Source of the DNA: Pseudoalteromonas haloplanktis ATCC 14393
GTDB taxonomy: Bacteria; Pseudomonadota; Gammaproteobacteria; Enterobacterales; Alteromonadaceae
DNA length: 64,000 bases
Direction: 5' to 3'
Assembly (NCBI RefSeq): GCF_000238355.1
Contig: NZ_AHCA01000007.1
Span: forward strand, 185,283-249,282
Position numbers and translations under genes: made by a program. The notes under the pieces were generated by a model that had not been told where the DNA came from, made no database searches, and saw only the letters and a list, made by a program, of their open reading frames with translations. Every line of letters starts with the position of its first letter. Positions within the stretch are counted from its first letter, which is position 1. Shown one piece after another: positions 9,634 to 18,476 of this stretch.

Positions 9634-10742
9634 CCCGCAGCCACTAATGCTAAACCACATAAGCACACAAACAATAATGCTGCCATAAATGCAACATGGC
9701 CATAGTACTGGTAAACCAAACCAGGTAAAAAAGAGCCTAATGCCCCGCCACTGTAATAAAACGACACATAAGCGCCATTCGTTACACTCGGTGGCGCGTT
9801 ACTGATTTTATTAACCAGTGGTGCGGCTGTTGAGTGAATAATAAACATTGCCCCACAAAAGCCAGTAAATGCCAGTAAAAATACCAACAACTGTGAACTC
9901 ATTAAAAAGACCATGGTTGTACTATAAAACATAAATATTGCTGACAATAAATGCCACGGTGAAATACTTTTTCTTAATAGCCAAGGTGTTGCTATAGAAG
10001 CGAGTGCGCCGATTAAATAGCCACTGTAGACTAAGCCAATATCGCGAGTGTTAGTAATTAAAAAAGTGTCGCGTAAAATGAATGGCAAATAATTTAATAA
10101 CGCTGCAAAGCAAAAAAACATACAAAACACAGCACCATACAACTTTAAGACGGCAGCATTAGCCAGTTGCTTTAAATAGTTTAGTGGTGAAAGCGCATTA
10201 CTAACAATGGCGACTTGATGGCGTGGTATACATAAAGCTGAGCCAATTAAACCAGCAGCGATAACAAAATAAAAACTTTGCCATGTCCAAAGATCTGCAA
10301 AAACAGCGGCAAATACACGGCCAAAATAACCTCCTGCTATGGTGCTCCCTATATAGAGAGTCATGTTCTTTTGTAAGTGTTCCGCTTGATAAGTACTGCC
10401 AATATAGGTGGTCATTGCTGTAAGTGCGGCAGGTAACGTTAAACCTTGTAAGAACCGTAGCAACAGTAATAACTCAAAGCTGGGGGCGTACGCAAAAGCA
10501 ATGCAACTAACAGCAAGTAGCAGCATAGTATAGCGAAGAATAGTAAGAGGGTTACGTTTAGCGAGTAGTAAACCATACATTAAAGGAGCGACGGCTAATG
10601 GGATCATAGTCGCCGTCATCAAGCTGCCCGCAGTGGCCGGACTAACTGAAAACTGCTCGGCAAATAAGCCTAACAATGGCTGTGGCGCATAAAGTACAAA
10701 AAAGATAAACACTGAGCACACTAATAAATGACTCAAGCGCAT
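9600..10742 (-). CDS. MFS transporter (YnfM-like)
   Basis: A 380-residue inner-membrane protein with about 12 hydrophobic segments. The first (HLLVCSVFIFFVLYAPQPLL) lacks a cleavage site and begins the first transmembrane helix. Motifs fit the drug/solute exporter branch of the major facilitator superfamily, such as RFLQGLTLPA in helix 4 and GGYFGR after it. The substrate is unknown; YnfM-type proteins are called arabinose or drug exporters. The 3' end overlaps the end of the editing-protein gene tail-to-tail. Confidence 0.85.
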   Translation of the reverse strand: MRLSHLLVCSVFIFFVLYAPQPLLGLFAEQFSVSPATAGSLMTATMIPLAVAPLMYGLLLAKRNPLTILRYTMLLLAVSCIAFAYAPSFELLLLLRFLQGLTLPAALTAMTTYIGSTYQAEHLQKNMTLYIGSTIAGGYFGRVFAAVFADLWTWQSFYFVIAAGLIGSALCIPRHQVAIVSNALSPLNYLKQLANAAVLKLYGAVFCMFFCFAALLNYLPFILRDTFLITNTRDIGLVYSGYLIGALASIATPWLLRKSISPWHLLSAIFMFYSTTMVFLMSSQLLVFLLAFTGFCGAMFIIHSTAAPLVNKISNAPPSVTNGAYVSFYYSGGALGSFLPGLVYQYYGHVAFMAALLFVCLCGLALVAAGYFAGKKTTLG

Positions 10743-10950
10743 TATATTGCCCCTACTACAAAAACCACAGCATAACCTGATTGCTATTTAATTCAATCAA
10801 GTTAAACCTTTTTTCTTTTAAATCATCATTTATTGCGCTAAATCAGGGTATCAGCCGCAACAGTTTGTTAGATTAATAGCCGCAGCACTATGATTCTTCT
10901 GCATTGACGATTAAAATAATCTTAATATCAGTTTTTAATGGAACAAAGCC

Positions 10951-11490
10951 ATGGGTTCATTACAAGACCAATTGCTAAAAGCAGGACTAACAACGTCACA
11001 CAAAGCGAAAGTCGCTAAGACTGAAAAGCGTAAGCAGCAAAAAAAGCCTAAAAAAGGGGCCACAAGTAACCCCAGTGATCTGCAAAAACATATTCAGCAG
11101 ACAAAGTTAGAGCAACAGAAAAAAGCAGAAGAGTTAAATCAGGCGCGTCAAGCTGAGCTGAAGCAGCGTGAACAAATCGCCCGTGTTAAGCAAATTTTAG
11201 AGCACCATAATCAAGATTCGATCCGTGGGGAGCGAACTTTTAACTTTACTTATGAAAATAAAGTAAAAGAGTTAGATGTAAACGAAAAAACCCAAAAGGC
11301 ATTAGCCGGTGGGCGACTCGCTATCTGTGTTTTAGAAGGGCAGTTTTTTGTACTTGAAGATGAGCCTGCGCGAAAAGTGGCAGAAGTCGATGAAAAGTAC
11401 ATTGTGTTTCATGTTGAACCTGAAGACAAAGGCAAAGATGCCGATGATCCTTATGCAGATTTTGAAGTACCAGATGATTTAGTTTGGTAG
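10951..11490 (+). CDS. DUF2058 family protein (YaiL-like)
   Basis: A 179-residue soluble protein of the nucleoprotein/polynucleotide-associated DUF2058 family. The start GSLQDQLLKAGL followed by a very basic, lysine-rich segment (residues 18-40) and a Gln/Lys-rich coiled coil (45-90) is typical. The C-terminal domain contains FNFTYENKVKEL and GQFFVLEDEPARKVAE, and the end is acidic (DDPYADFEVPDD). The biochemical function of the family is not well defined. It is flanked by intergenic regions on both sides, so it is probably monocistronic. Confidence 0.88.
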   Translation: MGSLQDQLLKAGLTTSHKAKVAKTEKRKQQKKPKKGATSNPSDLQKHIQQTKLEQQKKAEELNQARQAELKQREQIARVKQILEHHNQDSIRGERTFNFTYENKVKELDVNEKTQKALAGGRLAICVLEGQFFVLEDEPARKVAEVDEKYIVFHVEPEDKGKDADDPYADFEVPDDLVW

Positions 11491-11632
11491 CCTAGCAGCT
11501 AATTTGAACAGTGTGTTTGGTGATCTACTTGGTGTATAAATAACGTACATTAGTTATGTGCAAAGATCCGTTATTATGGTCTACAATTAGAGCAATAATT
11601 TTTATAAACCGTCAAAAAGAAGAGAGAATACA

Positions 11633-11956
11633 ATGAGCAAGATAACAAAATTACTCTTAGGTGCCAGTCTCACTATGGCTGCAAGTGTGTCATTTAATAG
11701 CATGGCTGCCGATGGCGCTGCGCTTTACACTGCAAAACTATGTCAAACATGTCATGGCCCAGAAGGTAAAGCACCTATCATGGCTATGTACCCAAAACTA
11801 AATGGTCAGAATAAAGAGTATTTAGTCGCACAAATGAAAGATATAAAATCGGGCGCGCGTAACAACGGCATGGCTGCAGCGATGAAAGCAATGGTCGCAA
11901 ATGTATCTGAAGAAGAAATGACAGCAATTGCTGATTATTTAGCAAACGTAAAATAA
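11633..11956 (+). CDS. class I cytochrome c, periplasmic
   Basis: 107 residues. A cleavable signal peptide ends near SMAADGA. The mature domain of about 82 residues has one haem site, CQTCH, with a probable distal methionine in the NNGMAAAMKAM stretch. The compact c-type fold ends in EEEMTAIADYLA. It resembles cytochrome c553/c4-half electron carriers. AGAGAG lies 4-9 bases before the ATG as ribosome binding site. A strong terminator follows, so it is a single-gene unit. Confidence 0.93.
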   Translation: MSKITKLLLGASLTMAASVSFNSMAADGAALYTAKLCQTCHGPEGKAPIMAMYPKLNGQNKEYLVAQMKDIKSGARNNGMAAAMKAMVANVSEEEMTAIADYLANVK

Positions 11957-11993
11957 CTTGTCTAAATGCTAGTTACCTACTTAACTGGCAGTA

Positions 11994-12029
11994 AACAGCC
12001 ACACCAAATGGTGTGGCTGTTTTATTTTA
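11994..12029 (+). terminator. terminator after cytochrome c gene
   Basis: A near-perfect stem AACAGCCACACC / GGTGTGGCTGTT with loop AAAT, followed by TTATTTT. Confidence 0.9.
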
Positions 12030-12115
12030 AAGATTGATCATCCTCGCTCACTACTTTAGACTTCTATCCATCTATTTCGTGTTAATTGTTGAGCACGTTT
12101 CTATAAGGCACTGCA

Positions 12116-12883
12116 ATGTTTGAATTACCACAACTTGATTTAAAAAATAAAGTTTCTGCCCAAGAGTGGCAGCTACGTATTGATTTAGCTGCCTGCTACC
12201 GGTTGGTTGAGCATTTTCGTTGGGGTGATTTGATTTATACGCATTTATCAGCGCGTTTGCCGGGTACTGATCATTATTTAGTGAATGCGTTTGGCTTAAC
12301 ATTTGATGAAGTAACCGCCTCCAATTTAGTTAAAGTGGATTTAAATGGCAATATTTTAGATGACACGCCATTTGCTATTAACCCTGCAGGGTTCACTATC
12401 CACAGCGCGATCCACGAAGTGCGTGAAGATGCCCACTGCGTGATCCATTTGCATACTAAAGAAACCATCGCCGTTGCTACGCAGCAAAATGGTTTATTAC
12501 CACTGAGTCAATATTCCATGTTTTCACTGCCTTCATTGTCTTATCATGGTTATGAAGGGTTGGCGGTCAATAATGATGAGAAAAAACGCTTGCAAGATGA
12601 TTTGGCAGATACTAATCATATGCTATTAGTAAATCACGGTGGCTTAACAGTTGGGCCAACAGTAGGGGATGCATTTATGCGTTTTTATGATTTACAGCGC
12701 GCCTGTGAAATTCAGCTCGCTCTACAAGCCAGTGGTCAAGCGGTTACACCAGTGCCGCAAGCGATAATAGATAATATTTATAATCAAGCGAATGTCGTAC
12801 ACAGTGGTAGTACTGGCGGACAATTAGCCTGGCCTGCGATGTTACGTAAAGCTTATCGACTTGATCCTAATTTTGCAAAATAA
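12116..12883 (+). CDS. class II aldolase/adducin family protein
   Basis: 255 residues, cytoplasmic. Family signatures: the N-terminal RLVEHFRWGDLIYTHLSAR segment, NPAGFTIHSAIHE, zinc-ligand histidines in VIHLHTKE, and LLVNHGGLTVG carrying the third histidine. Relatives include fuculose/ribulose-phosphate aldolases and epimerases, but many close homologues have no known substrate. It is followed 24 bases later by an enolase-superfamily dehydratase gene, which suggests a sugar-acid pathway. The substrate cannot be read from the sequence. Confidence 0.88.
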   Translation: MFELPQLDLKNKVSAQEWQLRIDLAACYRLVEHFRWGDLIYTHLSARLPGTDHYLVNAFGLTFDEVTASNLVKVDLNGNILDDTPFAINPAGFTIHSAIHEVREDAHCVIHLHTKETIAVATQQNGLLPLSQYSMFSLPSLSYHGYEGLAVNNDEKKRLQDDLADTNHMLLVNHGGLTVGPTVGDAFMRFYDLQRACEIQLALQASGQAVTPVPQAIIDNIYNQANVVHSGSTGGQLAWPAMLRKAYRLDPNFAK

Positions 12884-12907
12884 CCAAGTTGGTTAATAAG
12901 GAATTTT

Positions 12908-14083
12908 ATGAAAGTTAATCGCGTTGAAGTGTTTGATATCCATTGTCCAGACAGACCTGCTTGGACACCTGTATTTGTTCGTATTCATACCGATGAAGGT
13001 ATAAGTGGGGTTGGTGAAGCTGGGCTTGCTTATGACTTAGGTCACAGTGCTGCCGCTGCCATGATCAAAGAAATGGCCGATGCATTTTTAATTGGGCATG
13101 ACCCGTTTCAAACCGAAAAATTATGGTCACGTATGCTTCGTGAAAGCTTTTGGGGCTTAGGTGGCGGACCTGTAGTGTATGCTGCTATGAGCGCGATAGA
13201 CACGGCTCTATGGGATATTAAAGGTAAAGCATTAGGTTTGCCTGTGTATCAGTTACTGGGCGGTAAAGTGAATGACAAACTACGTACCTATGCATCGCAA
13301 CTACAGTTCGATTGGGACAGTGAATTTAAAGCGCTTGTGCATCCACAAGAATACGCTGAAGCAGCATTAAAAGCGGTGGCCGAAGGTTACGATGCGGTTA
13401 AAGTTGACCCGATCCAATACGATAAGGACGGTAATACCTATTACGATCGTACTAACATCATTTCACGCGCTGAGATGAAGCTTTATCGCGCGCGCATGCA
13501 AGCAATTCGCGAAGCGGTTGGCGATGAGGTTGATATCATTTTTGAATGCCACAGTTTACCTGGGGCAACTTCTGCCATTCAAATAGGTGAAATCGCCAAA
13601 GAATTTGACTGCATGTACTATGAAGAACCTGTTAATTATCTAAACCACTCTTTACATGCGAAGGTCGCAGATAAAGTGTCGGTGCCAATTGCTGGTGGCG
13701 AGCGCTTATATAACCGCTGGGGTGTGCGTCCGTATTTAGAAGATCAAAGTATTGATGTGCTACAGCCGGATATTGGTTTATGTGGTGGTTTTACTGAAAC
13801 CAAAAAAGTGTGTGATTACGCAGATATCTTTGACGTGCGAATTCAAGCTCACGTCTGTGGTGGCCCTGTTGCCACAGCGGCATCATTGCACTTAGAAACA
13901 GCGATTCCAAACTTCTTAATTCATGAGCACCACACTTATGCGATTAAAAAGTGGAATAGAGAGTTATGCTTACAAGATCCACAGCCTAAAAATGGTTTCT
14001 TCGAAGTATCAGAGGAGCCAGGTATTGGTATTGAGCTGAACGATGAAATAGTGATGCGCTCGCAACGTGTAGAAATAAAATAA
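12908..14083 (+). CDS. mandelate racemase/muconate lactonizing (enolase superfamily) dehydratase
   Basis: 391 residues with the N-terminal capping domain and a TIM-barrel core. Barrel motifs are YDAVKVDP (end of strand 2), FECHS (strand 3, metal-ligand position), YYEEPVN (strand 4 ligand), AGGERLYNRW (strand 5 ligand) and QAHVCGGPVATAASLHLE (strands 7-8, with the catalytic-type histidine). The E-x-H in strand 3 parallels the D-x-H of the galactonate/mannonate dehydratase subgroups, with Glu for Asp. Acid-sugar dehydration is therefore likely; the substrate is unknown. AAGGA precedes the ATG at good spacing. It is in an operon with the class II aldolase and followed by a perfect-palindrome terminator. 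Confidence 0.88.
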   Translation: MKVNRVEVFDIHCPDRPAWTPVFVRIHTDEGISGVGEAGLAYDLGHSAAAAMIKEMADAFLIGHDPFQTEKLWSRMLRESFWGLGGGPVVYAAMSAIDTALWDIKGKALGLPVYQLLGGKVNDKLRTYASQLQFDWDSEFKALVHPQEYAEAALKAVAEGYDAVKVDPIQYDKDGNTYYDRTNIISRAEMKLYRARMQAIREAVGDEVDIIFECHSLPGATSAIQIGEIAKEFDCMYYEEPVNYLNHSLHAKVADKVSVPIAGGERLYNRWGVRPYLEDQSIDVLQPDIGLCGGFTETKKVCDYADIFDVRIQAHVCGGPVATAASLHLETAIPNFLIHEHHTYAIKKWNRELCLQDPQPKNGFFEVSEEPGIGIELNDEIVMRSQRVEIK

Positions 14084-14106
14084 GCGACGAGTCGCGAGCT
14101 ATGGAT

Positions 14107-14131
14107 AGCGAGCTAAATTTAGCTCGCTTTT
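14107..14131 (+). terminator. terminator after the dehydratase gene
   Basis: A perfect 22-base palindrome, AGCGAGCTAAA plus its complement, followed by TTTTC, 24 bases after the dehydratase stop. Confidence 0.8.
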
Positions 14132-14195
14132 CATTAAGCTTATCCACTTTTTCTTTTAAAACTATTTCTTACACATTCACTGCACTACAATTTTG

Positions 14196-14321
14196 CTCGA
14201 ACCTCGAACCTCGAACCTCGAACCTCGAACCTCGAACCTCGAACCTCGAACCTCGAACCTCGAACCTCGAACCTCGAACCTCGAACCTCGAACCAACCCT
14301 CGAACCTCGAACCTCGGACCT
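14196..14321. repeat. heptamer tandem array, unit CTCGAAC
   Basis: About 14 perfect head-to-tail copies of the 7-mer CTCGAAC (14196-14294), then a short interruption and about three further copies, the last degenerate (CTCGGAC). The array fills the space between two convergent genes, and its last unit supplies the minus-strand TAG stop (14320-14322) of the lipoprotein gene. Open frames across the array (repeating LEPRTSN) are artefacts. Confidence 0.97.
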
Positions 14322-14697
14322 AGTTATAATTCACCTTACATTTCACATCCGGCAATGGCTCTGTGGCTTTGCTGTCTAAATGCCTTACAAAGCACAGATC
14401 ATTTTTAATGAGTAGTTCATAGCGGTCTGGCATGTTGAGTTGCTTGCCCATGATTGGGTTACCAAACTCATCGAGTTTAGTAACGTTATCGACCACCAGT
14501 AAACTGCGCTGCATAAATACATCATCAGCGATTGCAATATTATCAGTGCGCATCAGACGAGCAATACCTTGGGCAATAAGCTCGCTTTGCGGTTTTGTTA
14601 GTAATGCATGCTGTAATTTGGGCGTGGCAGTTTCTGCTGTTGTACAACCGTAGAGCAGTACTGCCGTTATCATGAAATAGAGTTTTTTGTTTAGCAT
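14320..14697 (-). CDS. small lipoprotein of unknown function
   Basis: 125 residues. The signal sequence ends in the lipobox LLYGC, so lipidation is expected at Cys18. The mature part has no motif I recognise; it contains two further cysteines near the end (DLCFVRH and VKCKVNYN) that could pair. It lies 18 bases downstream of the S41 protease gene on the same strand, so it is probably co-transcribed with it. Its stop codon lies in the degenerate last unit of the heptamer array. Confidence 0.75.
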   Translation of the reverse strand: MLNKKLYFMITAVLLYGCTTAETATPKLQHALLTKPQSELIAQGIARLMRTDNIAIADDVFMQRSLLVVDNVTKLDEFGNPIMGKQLNMPDRYELLIKNDLCFVRHLDSKATEPLPDVKCKVNYN

Positions 14698-14715
14698 TCT
14701 TATGGCCTTAATAAC

Positions 14716-16290
14716 TTACTGGCTTGGCAATATTTTATTTTGCTCAGCCAAAGTTGCGGCACGGGTGTCTTGTACAGCTGGCGTGTCGCTAAAGCGAGCG
14801 GGTGCAAAGCCCTGCTTACTGGCTATTGAGCTTGCAACAGGGCAACTGCCGCTTGCACGGTAATTAAGTGCTGCTTTAAGCATTGCTTCTTCAGGATCAC
14901 CTAATTGATGGCTAAAGTCGTCAGCCACTGCGCAGCCTTCTACACGAACAGGTAAACGGGCGTTGTCAGTGGTATTTTGTGGTGCAAAACCGTCAGCATA
15001 CTCCCCAAAGCCTTTGTGGTTCTCGCCGGTAAATTGAATACTAAAATAAGTGATGTCGCAGTTATCGGTTGCGTAAAAGCCATAGGGCTTACCGCAAGTA
15101 CCAGCGCCAATTTGAATGACTTCAACATCAGCTCCGCGTAAGCCATTCATAATCGCTTCACTGGCTGAGCAGGTGCTAGCGGTCGTTAATAAATAAACGC
15201 GTTCTAAATTAAGGGTCGGTAACGGGGTGCCAGGTATTAATGCTGGGTTATCAGCAAAGCCAAGAAATTCATCAGTGAACATCACAGGTTCTAAACGTTG
15301 TCCAGTGACAGGGTTAAAAGTGGGGTGCTGATCGTTAAAAATCGTTCTTTCGAAAATTTTACCATTGGTATTCTCAGCTCCTGCGATCATGTAAGCAACT
15401 TGGCTTGCCATTTGTAAGAAACCACCGCCGTTGTAACGAATATCAATAATTAAATCAGTGACATTACTGGCTTTTAGATTATTAAAAGCATCATAAAGTG
15501 GTTTTTCAGCCACCGCATTATGACTATTAAACTGAAAGTAGCCTACGCTGCCATCGGCTAAGGTTTTTACGTTTGTAACAGGTTTAGAGCTAATTGTTTG
15601 CGAGGTTAAAGTGACTTCACGCGTTTCGTCAGTGTTTAAGTCCTTAAATAAAAAGGTCGTATTTTTCCCTGTTTGAGTTGGAAATAAACCTGCATTGAGG
15701 GTGTCTACTTCTGCTTGCGTGCTGGCATTAACAAAGTCAACGCCGTCAACTTCTAAAATCTCAAAACCACGAGCAAGATTTGCATTACTTGCAGGTGAGT
15801 TCGGCTCCGTATAGCTAATCACACCTTGGCGCGGCGCTGATGGGCTTATTAACTTCACTTTAAAACCATAGCCAAACGTTACACCAGATTGACTTTGTGC
15901 TTCCCATTGTGCGGTTGGTAGACTGGAATGAAAGTTATCTTTTTTAGCGCCAGAGTCAGTAATCTGCTCGGTTTTTAATAAGTTAAAATAGTCGCTCACA
16001 GCGGGAGTGAGGGCAGGATCACGATCGACTATTTCATCATACCAAAGGTAAGTTTCATTGCTCCATGATCGCAGCCAATGCTTTTCGTTTAGTGCTTGGC
16101 ATTGTTGATCAAAGTTACTTGATGGTTGGAATACACCTTGAGTCCAATTGATACTGTTACCAGTGTCGCCATCACCATTGCTGTTATTGTTGTCGGTCAT
16201 TGTACTACCGCCACCACAGCCGCTGAGCAGTACTAGCAAAGAGCAATTAATAAGCCCTAACGCGAATTTATTTGTTGATGAAATAGCCAT
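14716..16290 (-). CDS. S41 family (C-terminal processing type) peptidase, lipoprotein
   Basis: 524 residues, exported. The lipobox LLSGC is followed by a Gly/Asn/Asp-rich linker. An N-terminal helical region carries WLRSWSNETYLWYDEI, a PDZ-like domain (about 135-230) carries GFEILEVDGVDF, and the peptidase core follows with DLIIDIRYNGGGF, the nucleophile serine in STCSASEAIM and the general-base lysine in GTCGKPYGF. The C-terminus contains cysteine pairs. This is the family of tail-specific periplasmic proteases; the target is unknown. It separates the two halves of the putative sugar-acid enzyme set. Confidence 0.9.
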   Translation of the reverse strand: MAISSTNKFALGLINCSLLVLLSGCGGGSTMTDNNNSNGDGDTGNSINWTQGVFQPSSNFDQQCQALNEKHWLRSWSNETYLWYDEIVDRDPALTPAVSDYFNLLKTEQITDSGAKKDNFHSSLPTAQWEAQSQSGVTFGYGFKVKLISPSAPRQGVISYTEPNSPASNANLARGFEILEVDGVDFVNASTQAEVDTLNAGLFPTQTGKNTTFLFKDLNTDETREVTLTSQTISSKPVTNVKTLADGSVGYFQFNSHNAVAEKPLYDAFNNLKASNVTDLIIDIRYNGGGFLQMASQVAYMIAGAENTNGKIFERTIFNDQHPTFNPVTGQRLEPVMFTDEFLGFADNPALIPGTPLPTLNLERVYLLTTASTCSASEAIMNGLRGADVEVIQIGAGTCGKPYGFYATDNCDITYFSIQFTGENHKGFGEYADGFAPQNTTDNARLPVRVEGCAVADDFSHQLGDPEEAMLKAALNYRASGSCPVASSIASKQGFAPARFSDTPAVQDTRAATLAEQNKILPSQ

Positions 16291-16339
16291 ATTTATACTT
16301 TATTTTAATACAACATAGCTTAAATATAGCGGGTTTTAA

Positions 16340-17182
16340 TTAAACTTGATAGCAGTACTGTGCGTTTTTGTAGCTAAGTTGTGACCACATATTGTCACTC
16401 GTACAGCGCTGATAATGGCTATGCCAACATTGTTGATAACTTGCATTGATTTGGCACACTGGAAAGTTACTAGCAAACATTACTCGGTGTAAACCAAAGT
16501 GCTTAATAATAAACTCGAAGCACAGTTGTTGCAGGTTTTGTGAAAGTGCAGGAAATAATTCAAATCCTGAAAACTTGATCCTGCAATTGGCTATTTGTGC
16601 TAATTGGCGGATCCCTTGCTGCCAATCTAATAAGTCATTTGGCAAACCTGCATGGTTTATAACGATCTGTAACTGCGGTAGTTGATGGCAATAATTTACA
16701 ATGTGTTGTGTTATTGCAAGGTTTTCAATTGCAAATTGTGCTTCGAAAATTAACTGCTCACTGCTTAGTAAAGCTAGGTTTTCTAGGCAGTTAGAATTGC
16801 TTAAACGTATGGCGTCGCTGCCTTGTGTAATATCTCGAATACCAATCAAGGAGGGGTGTGATAATGCAGTAATAGCAGCATTAAAATTACTTGGATGACC
16901 ATCAATTTTGGCAAAGCTAATTGCTTTATAGTTTTGATCTGCTAAATGTTCAGCTAACCAAAGTAATTCGTTGATGGGTTGTTGGTTATCATAACCTGCC
17001 TCAATATGCACCAGGCCTGCCAGTTCAAACTGGGTTTGTTGCTGTAATTGCGCTGCGGTTATAGGTGCTTTAATTTTTGCTAAATTTGGCCAGCTGACCG
17101 GATTGTTACCTTGCAACCAATCGTATTGCCCCTGTGCTAAATTAAAAAAGTGCACGTGGGGATCGATAATACGTTCACTCAT
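16340..17182 (-). CDS. amidohydrolase family protein (COG3618, lactonase-like)
   Basis: 280 residues, TIM-barrel amidohydrolase. The metal/catalytic motifs are DPHVHFF near the N-terminus, VHIEAG, VINHAG, and a C-terminal FASNFPVC. In many lactonases of this family the last motif has Asp (SDWPV); here it is Asn, as in another large branch. Family members include L-fuconolactonase, rhamnonolactonase and 2-pyrone-4,6-dicarboxylate lactonase. The start overlaps the stop of the upstream SDR gene by four bases (ATGA), so the two work in the same pathway. A lactonase after a sugar dehydrogenase is the natural reading. Confidence 0.82.
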   Translation of the reverse strand: MSERIIDPHVHFFNLAQGQYDWLQGNNPVSWPNLAKIKAPITAAQLQQQTQFELAGLVHIEAGYDNQQPINELLWLAEHLADQNYKAISFAKIDGHPSNFNAAITALSHPSLIGIRDITQGSDAIRLSNSNCLENLALLSSEQLIFEAQFAIENLAITQHIVNYCHQLPQLQIVINHAGLPNDLLDWQQGIRQLAQIANCRIKFSGFELFPALSQNLQQLCFEFIIKHFGLHRVMFASNFPVCQINASYQQCWHSHYQRCTSDNMWSQLSYKNAQYCYQV

Positions 17183-17907
17183 TGTGTTGTGTAGCCACCG
17201 TCAATGGTTTGCAAACTTCCAGTAATAAAGCTGGCATCATCACTGGCTAAAAAGTTAACAAGTGCCGCTACTTCATCAGCTTGGCCGAGTCTACCTAGCG
17301 GCTGCAAAGCACCTTCTTCGGCAACGATGCTTGCTTTATCTGCGCCACTGCGAGCGCAGTAGGCATCAATCGCATTATGAAATAGTGGTGTTTCTATGGT
17401 GCCAGGGCAAACAGCATTAGCGCGAATATTATATTGCGCGTAATCTAGAGCTGTGGTTTTGGCTATTGATGCTAAGGCATGCTTTGTTAAATTGTAAGCA
17501 AATGAATTGGTTTTGCCGATAATTGCTTGATCTGAGGCAATTAAAATAATCGCCCCATGTTGCTGTGCTTTCATGCTCGGTAAAACGCTCTGAATTGCTG
17601 CGTATGCACCTTTTACATTTAAGGCAAATAAGCTATCAAAGGTTGCTTCGTCGGTATTCTCAATCGTTGCACTTAAATGACGGCCCGCATTCGATACCAA
17701 TACATCGATGCGTTGTTCTTGATTGGCAATATCTGTAATAACTTGCTTTACAGCACTCACATTACTGACATCACAGTGGTGCCAAATACCTAGCTCGCCA
17801 CTTTCAATATCTAGGTTATGTACCTGATAACCATTCTTTAAAAAGCGTGCAACCACAGCTAGGCCTATGCCTTTACTGCCGCCCGTAACGATAGCAACCT
17901 TTGACAT
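17179..17907 (-). CDS. short-chain dehydrogenase/reductase
   Basis: 242 residues, cytoplasmic NAD(P)-dependent oxidoreductase. The cofactor loop TGGSKGIG is at the N-terminus, followed by NAG, the catalytic Ser in LIASDQ, Tyr and Lys in YNLTK, and the CPGTIETPL loop. Asp in VHNLDIES after strand 2 favours NAD. The arrangement with a COG3618 lactonase resembles sugar dehydrogenases or keto-deoxy-sugar-acid dehydrogenases of the non-phosphorylated fucose/rhamnose routes. The exact substrate is not determinable. Confidence 0.88.
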   Translation of the reverse strand: MSKVAIVTGGSKGIGLAVVARFLKNGYQVHNLDIESGELGIWHHCDVSNVSAVKQVITDIANQEQRIDVLVSNAGRHLSATIENTDEATFDSLFALNVKGAYAAIQSVLPSMKAQQHGAIILIASDQAIIGKTNSFAYNLTKHALASIAKTTALDYAQYNIRANAVCPGTIETPLFHNAIDAYCARSGADKASIVAEEGALQPLGRLGQADEVAALVNFLASDDASFITGSLQTIDGGYTTQ

Positions 17908-17916
17908 AGTAATTCC

Positions 17917-18405
17917 TTAGTGGTTGTGGCCGCAGCCGCCTTCGCTATGCACATGACCATGAGATAATTCATCGCTGGTTGCTTCACGCACGCTAAGTAT
18001 TTGCACATCAAAAGTCAGTGTTTTGCCTGCAAATGGGTGATTTAAATCACAATCAGCATTGAAGCGGCCTACTTTTACAATCGTTACTTGATGACGACCT
18101 TGGTTTGAATGAACCATCGCTGTCATGCCTGGTTTCCACACTTTAGTGTCACCTTGTAGATGTTTAAGTGGAATGCGCTGAATAAGATCATCAACACGCT
18201 CGCCATATGATTCACTAGGTTCTAAAGTCACGCTTAAAGTGTCACCCGCAGATTTACCTTCAAGGGCTTTTTCAAGACCTGGCAGCATGCCTTCAAGGCC
18301 GTGGATATAACTTAATGGTTCATTGCCTGTACTTGTTTCTAGTTGCTCGCCTGCTTCACTTAATGTGTAGTGAAATTCCACGGCCGAGTTTTTGCTAATT
18401 TGCAT
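17917..18405 (-). CDS. slyD: FKBP-type peptidyl-prolyl isomerase SlyD
   Basis: 162 residues. FKBP fold with the inserted chaperone flap. Motifs are VEFHYTLSEAGE, IHGLEGMLPGLEKALEGK, ESYGER, and DLNHPFAGKTLTF. The tail is short but metal-binding in style, with five His and one Cys (HGHVHSEGGCGHNH). SlyD is a cytoplasmic folding helper that also delivers nickel to hydrogenase maturation in enterobacteria. The tail is much shorter than in Escherichia coli SlyD, so metal capacity is probably lower. Confidence 0.95.
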   Translation of the reverse strand: MQISKNSAVEFHYTLSEAGEQLETSTGNEPLSYIHGLEGMLPGLEKALEGKSAGDTLSVTLEPSESYGERVDDLIQRIPLKHLQGDTKVWKPGMTAMVHSNQGRHQVTIVKVGRFNADCDLNHPFAGKTLTFDVQILSVREATSDELSHGHVHSEGGCGHNH

Positions 18406-18476
18406 GCTGATCTCTTTAATTTAACTAAAATGAAAAACTAATTTTACGCTAAATACGAGTGATGTGAAACTGCTGG

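Noticed and set aside
14196..14321. CRISPR array
   Set aside because: Repeats are 7 bases and contiguous with no spacers, and no cas genes are present.
14101..14408. Open frames across the CTCGAAC array encoding LEPRTSN repeats
   Set aside because: Any perfect 7-mer lacking stops gives open frames in several phases. There is no ribosome binding site and no conserved protein feature.
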